Part shown: piece after piece, positions 22,855 to 31,459 of the stretch
Position numbering within the stretch: the first letter of the stretch is position 1
How the letters are laid out: every line of letters starts with the position of its first letter
Source of the DNA: Thiohalospira sp051746205
GTDB lineage: Bacteria; Pseudomonadota; Gammaproteobacteria; Thiohalospirales; Thiohalospiraceae
Assembly: GCA_051746205.1 (NCBI GenBank)
Contig: JBNJEU010000008.1
Location: forward strand, 1 to 53,887
DNA length: 53,887 nt
Reading direction: 5' to 3'
Translations under genes and position numbers: made by a program
The notes under the pieces: model-generated
The model's database searches: none
What the model was told of the DNA's origin: nothing
Seen by the model: only the letters and a program-made list of their open reading frames with translations

Positions 22855-23154
22855 ATGGCATTGACCAAGGCCGCACTGGCGGAAAAGCTGTTTCAGGAGC
22901 TCGGGCTCAACAAGCGCGAGGCCAAGGAGTTCGTGGAGGCCTTCTTCGAGGAGATCCGTGGTGCCCTGGAGGATGGTGAGCAGGTCAAACTCTCCGGCTT
23001 CGGCAACTTCGATCTGCGCGACAAGAAGGAGCGTCCCGGTCGCAACCCCAAGACCGGCGAGGAGATCCCCATCTCCGCACGGCGCGTGGTGACCTTCCGG
23101 CCCGGCCAGAAGCTCAAGACACGGGTCGAAGCCTATGCTGGAACCAACGAATAA
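22855..23154 (+). CDS. ihfA: Integration host factor alpha subunit
   Basis: 99 residues, same as E. coli IhfA. MALTKAALAEKLFQELGLNKREAKEFV and the DNA-inserting beta-arm region GRNPKTGEEIPISARRVVTFRPGQKLK are conserved, with the intercalating Pro in NPKTGEE. As a dimer with IhfB it bends DNA sharply. Its last 20 bases overlap the start of the MerR gene. Confidence 0.96.
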   Translation: MALTKAALAEKLFQELGLNKREAKEFVEAFFEEIRGALEDGEQVKLSGFGNFDLRDKKERPGRNPKTGEEIPISARRVVTFRPGQKLKTRVEAYAGTNE

Positions 23155-23497
23155 CGACGAGCTGCCGCCGATCCCCGACAAGCGCTACTTCGCCATCGGC
23201 GAGGTGAGCGAGCTCTGTCGGGTGAAGCCGCACGTCCTGCGCTACTGGGAGCAGGAGTTCCCGCAGCTCAATCCGGTGAAGCGGCGCGGCAACCGCCGCT
23301 ACTTCCAGCCGGAGGACATCCACCTCATCCGCCAGATCCGGGGGCTGCTCTACGAGGAGGGGTTCACCATCGGCGGCGCGCGTCAGCGTCTGCAGAGCGA
23401 GGCGCGCGGTGACGAGGGGCCGCTGGATGGTGATACCGCCCGTCGCTTCCGCGCCGAACTGGAGGATGTGCTGACCATCCTGCGTCAGCCCGGCTGA
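23135..23497 (+). CDS. MerR-family regulator of the ihfA-linked type
   Basis: 120 residues with an N-terminal winged helix: KRYFAIGEVSELCRVKPHVLRYWEQEFPQL and RRYFQPEDIHLIRQIRGLLYEEGFTI. This uncharacterised MerR member is found next to ihfA and tRNA-Pro in many gammaproteobacteria. The C-terminal effector part is short and contains no Cys cluster, so metal sensing is not indicated. The start overlaps ihfA by 20 bases; no other start gives the conserved N-terminus. Confidence 0.9.
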   Translation: MLEPTNNDELPPIPDKRYFAIGEVSELCRVKPHVLRYWEQEFPQLNPVKRRGNRRYFQPEDIHLIRQIRGLLYEEGFTIGGARQRLQSEARGDEGPLDGDTARRFRAELEDVLTILRQPG

Positions 23498-23504
23498 CCC
23501 GGGG

Positions 23505-23533
23505 TTGGCGGCGCGGCGCGGATTGGGTATGAT
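23505..23533 (+). promoter_or_regulatory. Sigma70-type promoter of tRNA-Pro
   Basis: TTGGCG, 17 bases, TATGAT, followed by a G+C-rich discriminator (GCCCGTCC) of the kind seen at stringently controlled stable-RNA genes. The predicted start is about 33 bases before the tRNA. Confidence 0.6.
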
Positions 23534-23572
23534 GCCCGTCCTGTCACCGCCCGGTGGCACGAGCGGTATCTT

Positions 23573-23649
23573 CGGGGCGTAGCGCAGTCTGGTAGCGCAC
23601 CACAATGGGGTTGTGGGGGTCGCAGGTTCAAATCCTGCCGTCCCGACCA
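23573..23649 (+). tRNA. tRNA-Pro (GGG)
   Basis: 77 bases with CCA encoded. Acceptor CGGGGCG pairs with CGTCCCG; D arm GCGCAGTCTGGTAGCGC; anticodon stem CCACA/TGTGG with loop ATGGGGT, giving anticodon GGG; T arm GCAGG-TTCAAAT-CCTGC. It is the usual neighbour of ihfA-merR in this lineage. Confidence 0.97.
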
Positions 23650-23716
23650 TATTTCGAGTCGTATAATACAGCGGTGACCCCAGTTGGCCGCTGCAATCAT
23701 TCTTTTTCTTCTGAAA

Positions 23717-23739
23717 CCACCCGGGATTGCCCCGGGTGG
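23717..23739 (+). terminator. Terminator after tRNA-Pro
   Basis: CCACCCGGG-ATTGC-CCCGGGTGG followed by CCTTTC; a 9-bp stem with a short T-rich tail. It lies between the tRNA and the convergent sulfotransferase gene, and could serve both directions because A residues (CTGAAA) precede it. Confidence 0.65.
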
Positions 23740-23769
23740 CCTTTCATGCGCGGTTGAATCCGTGTCGGG

Positions 23770-24486
23770 TCAGTCCTCGTAGCCGTAGCGTCGAGCCATG
23801 TCCCGGATTTCCTGGGCCAGGGCCTCGTCCTCCCGGTAGAGGTCGTCCCAGGTGAAGTCGCCGTGGCGCCGGGTATTGCGCTTGCCCATCCTGGGCATGG
23901 GCTGTTCGGGAATCCCGATCTGGCGGCAGAACTCGGGAAAGACATCGCGCAGCTCCTCGAGCTGGTAGCGCCACTGAGCCTTTTCCTCGATGAGCGTGTT
24001 CCAGCCGATCCAGGAGCGCATGCACAGCTTCAGGGGCTGATGCTTGTGGACGGTCTCTTCGGGGATGTCCACGTACTTCTTGATGTGGTCGATGGTCACG
24101 TCGAACAGCGTGGTGGAGGAGGCGATGACCTTCAGCGGGTGCCGTACCTGGTGGATGATCCGGGCGAAATCCTGGTCCAGCGGCATCTTGCGGAAGTAGC
24201 GGTACTCGAAGACACCCGGCATGGCATGCTTCCAGGAGGAGACAAAGCGCGTCTTGCCGCCGAGGCCGTGCCCTTCGTAGCTGGTGGGGTAGCCCATCCG
24301 CTTGAGCATCTTGGCGGTGAACTTGGTACCCGACCGGGGGTGGCCGGTGATGAGAATGCGTTCGGGATTCTCCTGCAAGGCTCTTTTCTCCGTAGAGTTC
24401 AGCAAAACGAAATATTCTCCCGGAATTCGGAATTTCCCGCAAGAGACTTCCCCGTGGTCGGAGCGGTGGGGAAGAGAGCTTCGCAT
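23770..24486 (-). CDS. Sulfotransferase-family protein
   Basis: About 238 residues. The PAPS-binding P-loop is ILITGHPRSGTKFTAKML near residues 45-62, and the second phosphate-binding segment is IIHQVRHPLKVIASS, both typical of the sulfotransferase superfamily. It would move sulfate from PAPS to a hydroxyl or amine, most often a glycan or lipid. The acceptor is unknown. The N-terminus is unsure: the ATG used gives MRSSLPHRS, but a TTG with GGAGAA upstream would give MLNSTEKRAL and start nearer the fold. The 5' part is notably A+T-rich for this genome. The divergent GT9 gene next door suggests a shared role in cell-surface polysaccharide. Confidence 0.75.
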   Translation of the reverse strand: MRSSLPHRSDHGEVSCGKFRIPGEYFVLLNSTEKRALQENPERILITGHPRSGTKFTAKMLKRMGYPTSYEGHGLGGKTRFVSSWKHAMPGVFEYRYFRKMPLDQDFARIIHQVRHPLKVIASSTTLFDVTIDHIKKYVDIPEETVHKHQPLKLCMRSWIGWNTLIEEKAQWRYQLEELRDVFPEFCRQIGIPEQPMPRMGKRNTRRHGDFTWDDLYREDEALAQEIRDMARRYGYED

Positions 24487-24645
24487 GCGATGCCTGGTCG
24501 GTCGTCTCACCCCGGATCGGCAGCAAGGCGGGAGAGGGTGCTCCCCGCCCGCAAGGCCATTATAATCCCGGTTCACGGACCGCGAGCCCTCCTCTTCATC
24601 ATCCTCGAGAGCGCTGAACTTATGCCCAGAAGTCAGGAGTTTCCC

Positions 24646-25698
24646 GTGCCGAGCAGCCTGTGCATCGTGCGTCTTTCGGCCATTGGCGATGTCACGCACA
24701 TTGTGCCCGTCATCCGCACCCTGCAGCGGTACTGGCCGGAGACCTCCTTGACCTGGGTGGTGGGGAAGGTGGAAGCCGGTCTCGTCGGCGATCTCCCCGG
24801 GGTGGAGGTAATCCCCTTCGAAAAGGGGGGCGGACTGGCGGCGTTGCGGGATCTGCGCCGGCGCCTGGGCGGTCGTCGCTTCGACATCCTGCTGCAGATG
24901 CAGACCGCCCTGCGCGCCAATGTGGCGGGGCTGGCGGTGCGCGCCGATCGGCGCCTGGGGTATGACAGCGGCCGTTCCCGCAACGGGCACGGTTTGTTCA
25001 TCAATCACCGGATCGCGCCGAATCCTCGACAGCATGTACTGGACGGTTTTTTCGACTTTCTGAGGGCGATGGGCCTGGAAGAGCGCGAGCTGCGGTGGGA
25101 CATCCCGCTACCGGAGGAGGCCCGCGAGTTCGCCGCCACGCACTTGCCCGGGGACGGGCCGGTACTCGTCATCAATCCCTGCTCCAGTGTCCGGCCCCGC
25201 AACTGGCGCAACTGGCAGCCCGAGCGGTATGCGGCGGTAGCCGATTACGCCAGCCGTGTGCACGGCATGCGGGTGGTACTCACCGGTGGCCCGTCGCCGC
25301 AGGAGCGGGCCTTTGGCGAGGCGGTGGCGCGAGCCATGGAGTCCGGCCCGGTCAATCTGGTGGGGGAGACTTCGCTCAAGGAGCTCCTGGCGGTTCTGGA
25401 GCGGGCCACGGCCATGGTGGCCCCGGATACGGGGCCGGCGCACATGGGGACAGCGGCGGGGGTCCCCGTTATCGGCCTGTTCGGCACCTCGAATCCCCTG
25501 CGTACCGGACCCTATCTCAGTCAGGAATGGGCGGTGAATCGCTATCCGGAAAACCTGGAGCGCTTCGGGGGTACAACGCTGGAAAAGGCGGTCTGGGGAC
25601 AACGGGTACGGCATCCCGAGGCCATGGCCGCAATCGAGGTGGAGGACGTGACCGCCAGGCTGGACGCGGTGATGGCAATCTCCGGAGGAGTTCCGTAG
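24646..25698 (+). CDS. Glycosyltransferase family 9 (heptosyltransferase-like)
   Basis: 350 residues with the two Rossmann halves of GT9: SSLCIVRLSAIGDVTHIVPVI at the N-terminus and VAPDTGPAHMGTAAG with VPVIGLFGTSNP near residues 258-284. GT9 enzymes such as WaaC and WaaF add ADP-heptose to the lipopolysaccharide inner core, so a cell-surface role is likely. The GTG with AGGAG six bases upstream was preferred over an ATG 24 bases earlier. It is divergent from a sulfotransferase gene. Confidence 0.85.
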   Translation: MPSSLCIVRLSAIGDVTHIVPVIRTLQRYWPETSLTWVVGKVEAGLVGDLPGVEVIPFEKGGGLAALRDLRRRLGGRRFDILLQMQTALRANVAGLAVRADRRLGYDSGRSRNGHGLFINHRIAPNPRQHVLDGFFDFLRAMGLEERELRWDIPLPEEAREFAATHLPGDGPVLVINPCSSVRPRNWRNWQPERYAAVADYASRVHGMRVVLTGGPSPQERAFGEAVARAMESGPVNLVGETSLKELLAVLERATAMVAPDTGPAHMGTAAGVPVIGLFGTSNPLRTGPYLSQEWAVNRYPENLERFGGTTLEKAVWGQRVRHPEAMAAIEVEDVTARLDAVMAISGGVP

Positions 25699-25740
25699 TC
25701 TGCTGCCCCTCGAGCAATCCATTTCATCCCTGGAGACACC

Positions 25741-26160
25741 GTGGCCGATATCCTCAATCCGTACGCCGACGAGCAGCCGGAGACGAAGCACATCCTCCTG
25801 CGCGCGCGCAATGGCCAGGAGATCAGCGCCGATTACACCCTGCAGGATCGGCGAGGGCGCAAGAGCGCGGCGGAATACCTGTTCCACCTCTATTCCACCC
25901 TCAAGGAGAAGATGGGCGAGCCGACCCTGGATACCGCCGCGCCATCGCCGGACGACCAGGCCGCGATGCAGCGTCTGATCCTCTACACGGCCGGTGCCCA
26001 CGACACCATGTTCGGCACCTTCAATGCCCGCCCGGAGATGCCGGAGGAGGAGCGCAACGAGTTCGTGGAGATCTTCCTGCTCGCCAGCGCCACCGTCATC
26101 GAGGGACAGCGGATCACCATCGACCTTCAGCGGGGGCTCGTCACGGCTGAAGCGGCCTGA
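25741..26160 (+). CDS. Unknown 139-residue acidic protein
   Basis: Not recognised. The protein is soluble, acidic and without signal peptide or membrane segment. It starts MADILNPYADEQPE and contains AAEYLFHLYSTLKEKM and a run around EEERNEFVEIFLLASATV that looks alpha-helical. The GTG start has GGAG six bases upstream. It follows the GT9 gene by 42 bases in the same direction and is convergent with the HD-GYP-like gene. Confidence 0.6.
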   Translation: MADILNPYADEQPETKHILLRARNGQEISADYTLQDRRGRKSAAEYLFHLYSTLKEKMGEPTLDTAAPSPDDQAAMQRLILYTAGAHDTMFGTFNARPEMPEEERNEFVEIFLLASATVIEGQRITIDLQRGLVTAEAA

Positions 26161-26182
26161 GAGTTGCGCCCTCGGGCTGCGC

Positions 26183-27358
26183 CTATTCGTACCCCCAGAT
26201 GTACCCCATCTGAAACGGTAGATGCTCCGGCGGGCTCTCCAGCCCGGCCACGGCGTATTCCTCGCTGTCGGTCTCGCGGTGGATCGGGCGGGTGAAGGGG
26301 GCACCGTCGCGTCCGCGCAGGACCGACACGGTGGGCGCATTGGCGCTCTCGCCCCGGCGGATCACCAGGCCGGCTTCGCCGTTGGCCAGTTTGACCCAGG
26401 AGCCGGGCGGGAAGATCCCGACCTCCTTGATGAAGATCTGGGCCAGGGTGTTGTCGATGGCGCCGCCATCCTCCATGAAGAGTTTGCGCAGGGCGTTGCG
26501 GGGGACGAGCCCCTGCCGGTGTTCGCGCCCCGAGACCATGGCGTGGTAGCGATCGGCGATGGCGATGATCCGCGCCTCGAGGATGAACTCGTCGCCGACC
26601 AGTCCGTGGGGGTAGCCCTCGCCGTCGATGCGTTCGTGGTGCTGGCGCACGATCTCGAGCCAGTCGTCACTGGTGACCCCGGCCTTCTCGAGGAGCGCCA
26701 CGCTGCGTTCGGGGTGGTCGTGGATCTGTCGGCGCTGCTCCTCGTTCAACGGTTCCTTCTGGCTGTAGAGGACCATCTGGAGCTGGTGCATGCCGATGTT
26801 GGCGGTCAGGGTGGCGGCCAGCATGGCGTCGCGCCGCTCCTCGTCCAGATCCAGGCGTCGACCGACCAGTTCCGAGAGCAGGGCGGTCTGCAGCGCGTGG
26901 CTGTAGACGTAGTGGTGTTCCCGATCCAGATGGCTGGCGCCGAGAGCGGCGTCGGCGTCGCGGTCGACCACCTCGCGCACGGCGGCGGCCAGCCGCAACC
27001 CGCGTACCTCGGCGTCATCCAGCGCCTCGCGGGCCAGATGGCGCAGGAAACCCTCCAGGCGCTGGGTGATCTCGGTAACCCGGGCGAACGGGTTGCTGGC
27101 ATTGCCGGTGATGGGATCGCGCCCGGCCACGCTGCGGCTTCCCGAACTCACACGGCGCAGGCGGCGGTACATGCCGTCGGCCAGCAGACGTTTGAGCTGC
27201 TTTTCGTTGGGGACGGTCACACCCTCGCGCAGCAGCAGGTTGTTGTCGGCGTCGTAGACGTCCCAGGGCAGGGGCTCGCCGACACGGATCTGCTCATCGC
27301 GCACCTTGACGTAACGCTCTGCCTCTCCTGCGAGTCGGGCGATGCTATCGGTGGCCAT
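26183..27358 (-). CDS. HD-GYP-type protein with degenerate HD dyad
   Basis: 391 residues. An N-terminal region (GEPLPWDVYDADNNLLLREG) resembles the leader domain often fused to HD-GYP phosphodiesterases, and a C-terminal segment after the HD-GYP core looks like a small beta domain. The later motifs are intact: HPERSVALL with His215, QHHERIDGEGYP with His240, His241 and Gly-Tyr-Pro at 248-250, and IIAIADRYHAM. The canonical HDIGK, however, is TANIGM at 185-190: the catalytic His-Asp and the following Lys are gone. Hydrolysis of cyclic-di-GMP is therefore doubtful, and a binding or scaffold role is more likely. A good ribosome site (CGGAGACC) supports the ATG start. It is divergent from prmB. 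Confidence 0.85.
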   Translation of the reverse strand: MATDSIARLAGEAERYVKVRDEQIRVGEPLPWDVYDADNNLLLREGVTVPNEKQLKRLLADGMYRRLRRVSSGSRSVAGRDPITGNASNPFARVTEITQRLEGFLRHLAREALDDAEVRGLRLAAAVREVVDRDADAALGASHLDREHHYVYSHALQTALLSELVGRRLDLDEERRDAMLAATLTANIGMHQLQMVLYSQKEPLNEEQRRQIHDHPERSVALLEKAGVTSDDWLEIVRQHHERIDGEGYPHGLVGDEFILEARIIAIADRYHAMVSGREHRQGLVPRNALRKLFMEDGGAIDNTLAQIFIKEVGIFPPGSWVKLANGEAGLVIRRGESANAPTVSVLRGRDGAPFTRPIHRETDSEEYAVAGLESPPEHLPFQMGYIWGYE

Positions 27359-27535
27359 GCGGTCTCCGGGCCGTGGGAATGAATGCGAACATGATATGAC
27401 ACTGTGCCCCGTTTCGTTAAAAACTTTTACAATTGTGACAGTTCGCTCGAGTGGGGCCGTGCCGCAGCGGGTGTTCGCGCCCTGGGTGACGCACGCGGTA
27501 TACTCCCGCGCAGACGAGCGAAGGGGAACGGAACC

Positions 27536-28447
27536 ATGGGCGATGACGACGCACACCAGTACCTGGAGACGGTCCGGGACTGGATCCGCTGGGGGGGCAG
27601 CCGCTTCCACGAGGCCGGTCTGCACTTCGGCCACGGTACCGACAACGCCCTGGACGAGGCCGCCCATCTGGTCCTCCACGCCCTTGAACTGCCGCTCGAC
27701 CTGCCGGATCCCTATCTCGCCGCGCGGCTGACCCCGGCCGAGCGCGAGGTGGTTCACGAACTGCTGGTGGCGCGGGTCACCACCCGGCGTCCCGCCTCCT
27801 ACCTGACCCACCGCGCCTGGTTCGCCGGCCTGGAGTTCTATGTCGACGAGCGGGTGCTGGTGCCGCGATCGCCCGTCGCCGAACTCATCGAGGACCGCTT
27901 CGAGCCGTGGGTCGAACCCGATGAGGTGGAGCGCATCCTCGATCTCGGCACCGGCGGCGGCTGCATCGCCATCGCTTGCGCCTACGCCTTCCCGTGGGCA
28001 CGGGTGGACGCCGCCGACATCGATCCGGGGGCGCTGGAGGTGGCGCAGGAGAACATCCATCGCCACGGGCTGGATGAGCAGGTCCGAGCGCTCACCGCCG
28101 ATGTCTTCCGGGGCCTCGAGGGGCAGACCTACGACCTCATCGTCACCAATCCCCCCTACGTGGACACCGAGGAGATGGAGGCGCTGCCGGATGAGTATCG
28201 CCACGAGCCGGCCCACGCCCTGGCCGCCGGCGACGACGGCCTGGACATCGTGCGCCGGATCCTGGACGAGGCCGCCGAGCACCTGAACCCCGGTGGCCTG
28301 CTGGTGGTCGAGGTCGGCGCCAGCATGCCGGCGGTGAGGGAGGCCTGGCCCGACTGGCCGCTGCACTGGTTCGACTTCGAGCGCGGTGGCGACGGTGTCT
28401 TCGGCATCACCCGTGAAGAACTGGAAAGCGCGAGGAATCCCGCATGA
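27536..28447 (+). CDS. prmB: Ribosomal protein uL3 glutamine N5-methyltransferase
   Basis: 303 residues (E. coli 310). The class I methyltransferase SAM motif is ILDLGTGGGCIA (134-145) and the glutamine-binding NPPY is at 205-208. The N-terminal helical domain (FGHGTDNALDEAAHLVLHAL) distinguishes PrmB from PrmC. It methylates Gln150 of L3, which aids 50S assembly. The stop overlaps the hemN start as ATGA. A TATACT that may be a -10 lies 31 bases before the ATG, but no matching -35 was seen. Confidence 0.94.
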   Translation: MGDDDAHQYLETVRDWIRWGGSRFHEAGLHFGHGTDNALDEAAHLVLHALELPLDLPDPYLAARLTPAEREVVHELLVARVTTRRPASYLTHRAWFAGLEFYVDERVLVPRSPVAELIEDRFEPWVEPDEVERILDLGTGGGCIAIACAYAFPWARVDAADIDPGALEVAQENIHRHGLDEQVRALTADVFRGLEGQTYDLIVTNPPYVDTEEMEALPDEYRHEPAHALAAGDDGLDIVRRILDEAAEHLNPGGLLVVEVGASMPAVREAWPDWPLHWFDFERGGDGVFGITREELESARNPA

Positions 28448-29826
28448 GTGAGTCCCTGTTCAACGAGGAACTGATCCAGCGCTACGACGTCGCGGGTCCG
28501 CGCTATACCTCCTATCCCACCGCAGTCCAGTTCACCGAAGCGTTCGGGCCGGCGGAGTACCGGGCCCAGGCGCTGGCGACCAACACCACCGGGGCGCCGC
28601 TCTCCCTCTATGTCCACATCCCGTTCTGCGACACCGTCTGCTACTACTGCGCCTGCAACAAGATCGTGACCAGGGATCGTGGCCGCGCCGAACCCTACCT
28701 TCGCCGCCTCCATCGCGAGCTGGAGTTGCAGGGGGAGCTGTTCGATGGCCAGCGCCCGGTGGACCAGATGCACTGGGGTGGTGGCACGCCCACCTTCCTC
28801 TCCCACGGCGAAATGGAGGAGCTGGTGGCCACCATCGATCGCCACTTCGCCCTGCGCCATGACGACAGCGGCGAGTACGGCATCGAGATCGATCCCCGGG
28901 AGGTGGCGCCGGGCACGCTGGCGCTGCTGCGCCGGCTCGGTTTCAATCGGCTGAGCATCGGTGTCCAGGACCTGGACGCGCGGGTGCAGCAGGCGGTGAA
29001 CCGGGTGCAACCGGAGGCGGTCACCTTCGGCGCCATCGACGAGGCGCGGCGCGAGGGTTTCCATTCGGTGAGCATCGACCTGATGTACGGGCTGCCGCAC
29101 CAGAGCCGGGCAAGTTTCGCCGAGACCCTGGACCGGGTGGCCGCCGCGCGCCCGGACCGCATCGCCGTGTTCAACTACGCCCATCTGCCGCACATGTTCG
29201 GGCCGCAGCGGCGCATCGACGAGGCCGATCTGCCGAGCCCGGCGGAGAAGCTGGCCATCCTCCGCGACACCATCGAGCGGCTGACGGCGGCGGGCTATGT
29301 CTACATCGGCATGGACCATTTCGCCCTTCCGGAGGACGAACTGGCCCGCGCCCAGCGGGCGGGGACGCTGCACCGGAACTTTCAGGGTTACTCCACCCAC
29401 GCCGACTGCGACCTCATCGCCGTGGGGGTCACCGGCGTCGGCCAGGTCGGTCAGAGCTACAGCCAGAACGTGCGCGAGGTCGAACCCTACTTCGAGCGCA
29501 TCGACGCCGGCGAGCTGCCGATCTTCCGGGGCATCGAGCTGACCTTCGACGACCGCCTGCGCCGGGCGGTGATCACCGATCTCATCTGCCACTTCCGTCT
29601 CGACCGTCGGGCCACCGGCGAGCGCTGGGGTGTCGACTTCGACGATTACTTCGCCGAGGAGCTGGCGGTGCTGGAATCCATGGCCACGGATGGTCTGGTG
29701 GCGTTCGAAGGGGATGTACTGCGGGTGTGCGAGGCCGGCAAGCTGCTCATCCGCAACATCTGCATGACCTTCGACGCCTACCTCCGGGAGGCGGGCGAGA
29801 AGCCGCGTTTCTCCCGGGTGATCTAG
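28444..29826 (+). CDS. hemN: Oxygen-independent coproporphyrinogen III oxidase
   Basis: 460 residues (E. coli 457). The radical-SAM cluster ligands are Cys62, Cys66 and Cys69 in IPFCDTVCYYCACNK, with a fourth conserved Cys71. WGGGTPTFL and the EIDPREV block follow, with a C-terminal HemN-specific domain. It converts coproporphyrinogen III to protoporphyrinogen IX without oxygen. It is translationally coupled to prmB. A second haem gene, hemH, lies about 10 kb downstream. Confidence 0.95.
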   Translation: MSESLFNEELIQRYDVAGPRYTSYPTAVQFTEAFGPAEYRAQALATNTTGAPLSLYVHIPFCDTVCYYCACNKIVTRDRGRAEPYLRRLHRELELQGELFDGQRPVDQMHWGGGTPTFLSHGEMEELVATIDRHFALRHDDSGEYGIEIDPREVAPGTLALLRRLGFNRLSIGVQDLDARVQQAVNRVQPEAVTFGAIDEARREGFHSVSIDLMYGLPHQSRASFAETLDRVAAARPDRIAVFNYAHLPHMFGPQRRIDEADLPSPAEKLAILRDTIERLTAAGYVYIGMDHFALPEDELARAQRAGTLHRNFQGYSTHADCDLIAVGVTGVGQVGQSYSQNVREVEPYFERIDAGELPIFRGIELTFDDRLRRAVITDLICHFRLDRRATGERWGVDFDDYFAEELAVLESMATDGLVAFEGDVLRVCEAGKLLIRNICMTFDAYLREAGEKPRFSRVI

Positions 29827-29894
29827 CGTTTGCGAACACCGCGGCGGTGGGTGCCGGGCGGACATCGCGACGGCATCTGCGATATACTGGCGGC

Positions 29895-30794
29895 ATGTCC
29901 CTGAATTACGATCTGCACAGCCATTCCACCGCCTCCGACGGCAGTCTGACCCCGGCCCGGCTGGTGGCGCTCGCCGCCGAGCGCGGGGTGGATGTACTGG
30001 CGCTGACCGACCACGACTCCGTGGCCGGACTGCCCGAAGCGCGTGCCACCGCGGCGGAACACCCCCTCGAACTGGTCAACGGCATCGAGCTCTCGGTGAC
30101 CTGGGAGGGGCAGACCATCCATGTGGTGGGTCTGGGCATCGATCCGGAAACGCCGGAGCTGGTGGCGGGTCTGGAGCGCATGCGCGAGTTCCGGGTCTGG
30201 CGCGGCGAGGAGATGGCTCGGCGGCTGGAGAAGGCGGGAATACCCGGTGCCTATGACGGCGCCCGCGCCTACGCCCACGGGCCGAATCTCAGCCGCACCC
30301 ACTTCGCCCAGTTCCTGGTGGCGGCCGGCCATGCCCGCGATGTCCGCCGGGTCTTCAAGCGCTTCATGAAACCGGGCAAGCCGGGCCATGTGCCGGGCCA
30401 GTGGGCGAGTCTGGCGGAGGCCATGGGGTGGATCCGGGCCGCCGGGGGCGAGGCGGTCATCGCCCATCCGGCTCGCTACGGTCTGACGCGGCGCAAGCTG
30501 CTGCGGCTGTTCGGCGAGTTCCGGGAGCTGGGCGGCGACGCCATCGAGGTGGTCTCCGGCAGCCATGATCCCGACGGGACCGCGCGCATGGCGGCCGAGG
30601 CTCGCAGTCTCGGGTTTCGGGCCTCCCGGGGCTCCGATTATCATGGGCCGGAGAAGAGCTGGGCCGAGCTCGGCCGAGTCGACCCACTGCCGTCGGGCTG
30701 CACCCCGATCTGGGAGGCCTGGGAGGCGGTGGACGGCCGGCCCGGCGACGGATCCCTTGTCATGCATCGCAACGAGCCGTGTCCACAACCATGA
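29895..30794 (+). CDS. rnm: PHP-domain 5'-3' exoribonuclease RNase AM (YciV)
   Basis: 299 residues of the polymerase-histidinol phosphatase fold. Metal-binding motifs: YDLHSHSTASDG at the start, LALTDHDSVAGL, GIELSV, VIAHPARYG and the C-terminal SRGSDYHGP. E. coli YciV trims 5' ends of structured RNAs and dephosphorylates 3',5'-bisnucleotides. It overlaps yciO by ATGA, as expected for this conserved pair. The ribosome site is weak, and TATACT lies eight bases before the ATG. Confidence 0.88.
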   Translation: MSLNYDLHSHSTASDGSLTPARLVALAAERGVDVLALTDHDSVAGLPEARATAAEHPLELVNGIELSVTWEGQTIHVVGLGIDPETPELVAGLERMREFRVWRGEEMARRLEKAGIPGAYDGARAYAHGPNLSRTHFAQFLVAAGHARDVRRVFKRFMKPGKPGHVPGQWASLAEAMGWIRAAGGEAVIAHPARYGLTRRKLLRLFGEFRELGGDAIEVVSGSHDPDGTARMAAEARSLGFRASRGSDYHGPEKSWAELGRVDPLPSGCTPIWEAWEAVDGRPGDGSLVMHRNEPCPQP

Positions 30795-31411
30795 GCCAGT
30801 ACTTCATCATCCATCCCGAGAACCCGCAGCAGCGGCTGGTCAATCAGGCGGTGAACATCGTCGAACAGGGGGGCGTCATCGCCTATCCCACTGATTCCGG
30901 CTACGCCCTTGGCTGCCGCCTCGACGACAAGAAAGCGATGGACCGTCTGCGCGCCATCCGGGGGCTGGACGACAAGCACCACCTGACCCTGGTCTGTCGC
31001 GACCTCTCCGAGATCGGTGTCTACGCCCGGGTGGACAACACCGCCTACCGCCTGCTGAAGGCGCACACCCCGGGGCCGTACACCTTCCTCCTCGGCGCGA
31101 CCCGCGAGGTGCCGCGTCGGCTGCTGCACCCGAAGCGCAAGACCATCGGCCTGCGGGTTCCCGGCAACCCCATCGCCCAGGCCCTGCTGGCCGGCCTCGG
31201 TGAGCCGATCATGAGCGCCACGCTGATCCCGCCGGGCGACGATCTGCCGCTGTCCGACCCCGAAGCGATCCGCGAGCGCCTCGGCCACCAGCTCGATCTG
31301 GTCATCGATGGCGGCGCCGGCAGCCTGGAGCCGACCACGGTCGTCGATTTCGTCGACGGCGTCCCCGAGGTGGTTCGCGAGGGTGCCGGGAACGCCTCGG
31401 CCTTCCGCTAG
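30791..31411 (+). CDS. yciO: YciO, Sua5/YrdC-like protein
   Basis: 206 residues with the Sua5/YrdC fold: GGVIAYPTDSGYALGC, KHHLTLVCRDLSEIGVYA, PGPYTFLL, KTIGLRVPGNPIAQ and SATLIPPG. This family resembles the threonylcarbamoyl-AMP synthase that starts t6A tRNA modification, but YciO itself lacks full activity in E. coli and its true substrate is not settled. It is translationally coupled to the upstream YciV gene; a GTG four codons earlier is an alternative start. Confidence 0.88.
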   Translation: MSQYFIIHPENPQQRLVNQAVNIVEQGGVIAYPTDSGYALGCRLDDKKAMDRLRAIRGLDDKHHLTLVCRDLSEIGVYARVDNTAYRLLKAHTPGPYTFLLGATREVPRRLLHPKRKTIGLRVPGNPIAQALLAGLGEPIMSATLIPPGDDLPLSDPEAIRERLGHQLDLVIDGGAGSLEPTTVVDFVDGVPEVVREGAGNASAFR

Positions 31412-31459
31412 GCCCCGAACCATTCACAACCCACGCCATCCGGCCGACAGGAAATCCAC

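Noticed and set aside
19930..23181. A 1083-codon open frame on the minus strand opposite pheS, pheT and ihfA
   Set aside because: The opposite frames encode clear housekeeping proteins; this one has no motif and no ribosome site.
23573..23760. tRNA-Pro as an integration site for the downstream sulfotransferase/GT9 genes
   Set aside because: No integrase gene and no second copy of the tRNA 3' end was seen; kept only as a composition-based suspicion.
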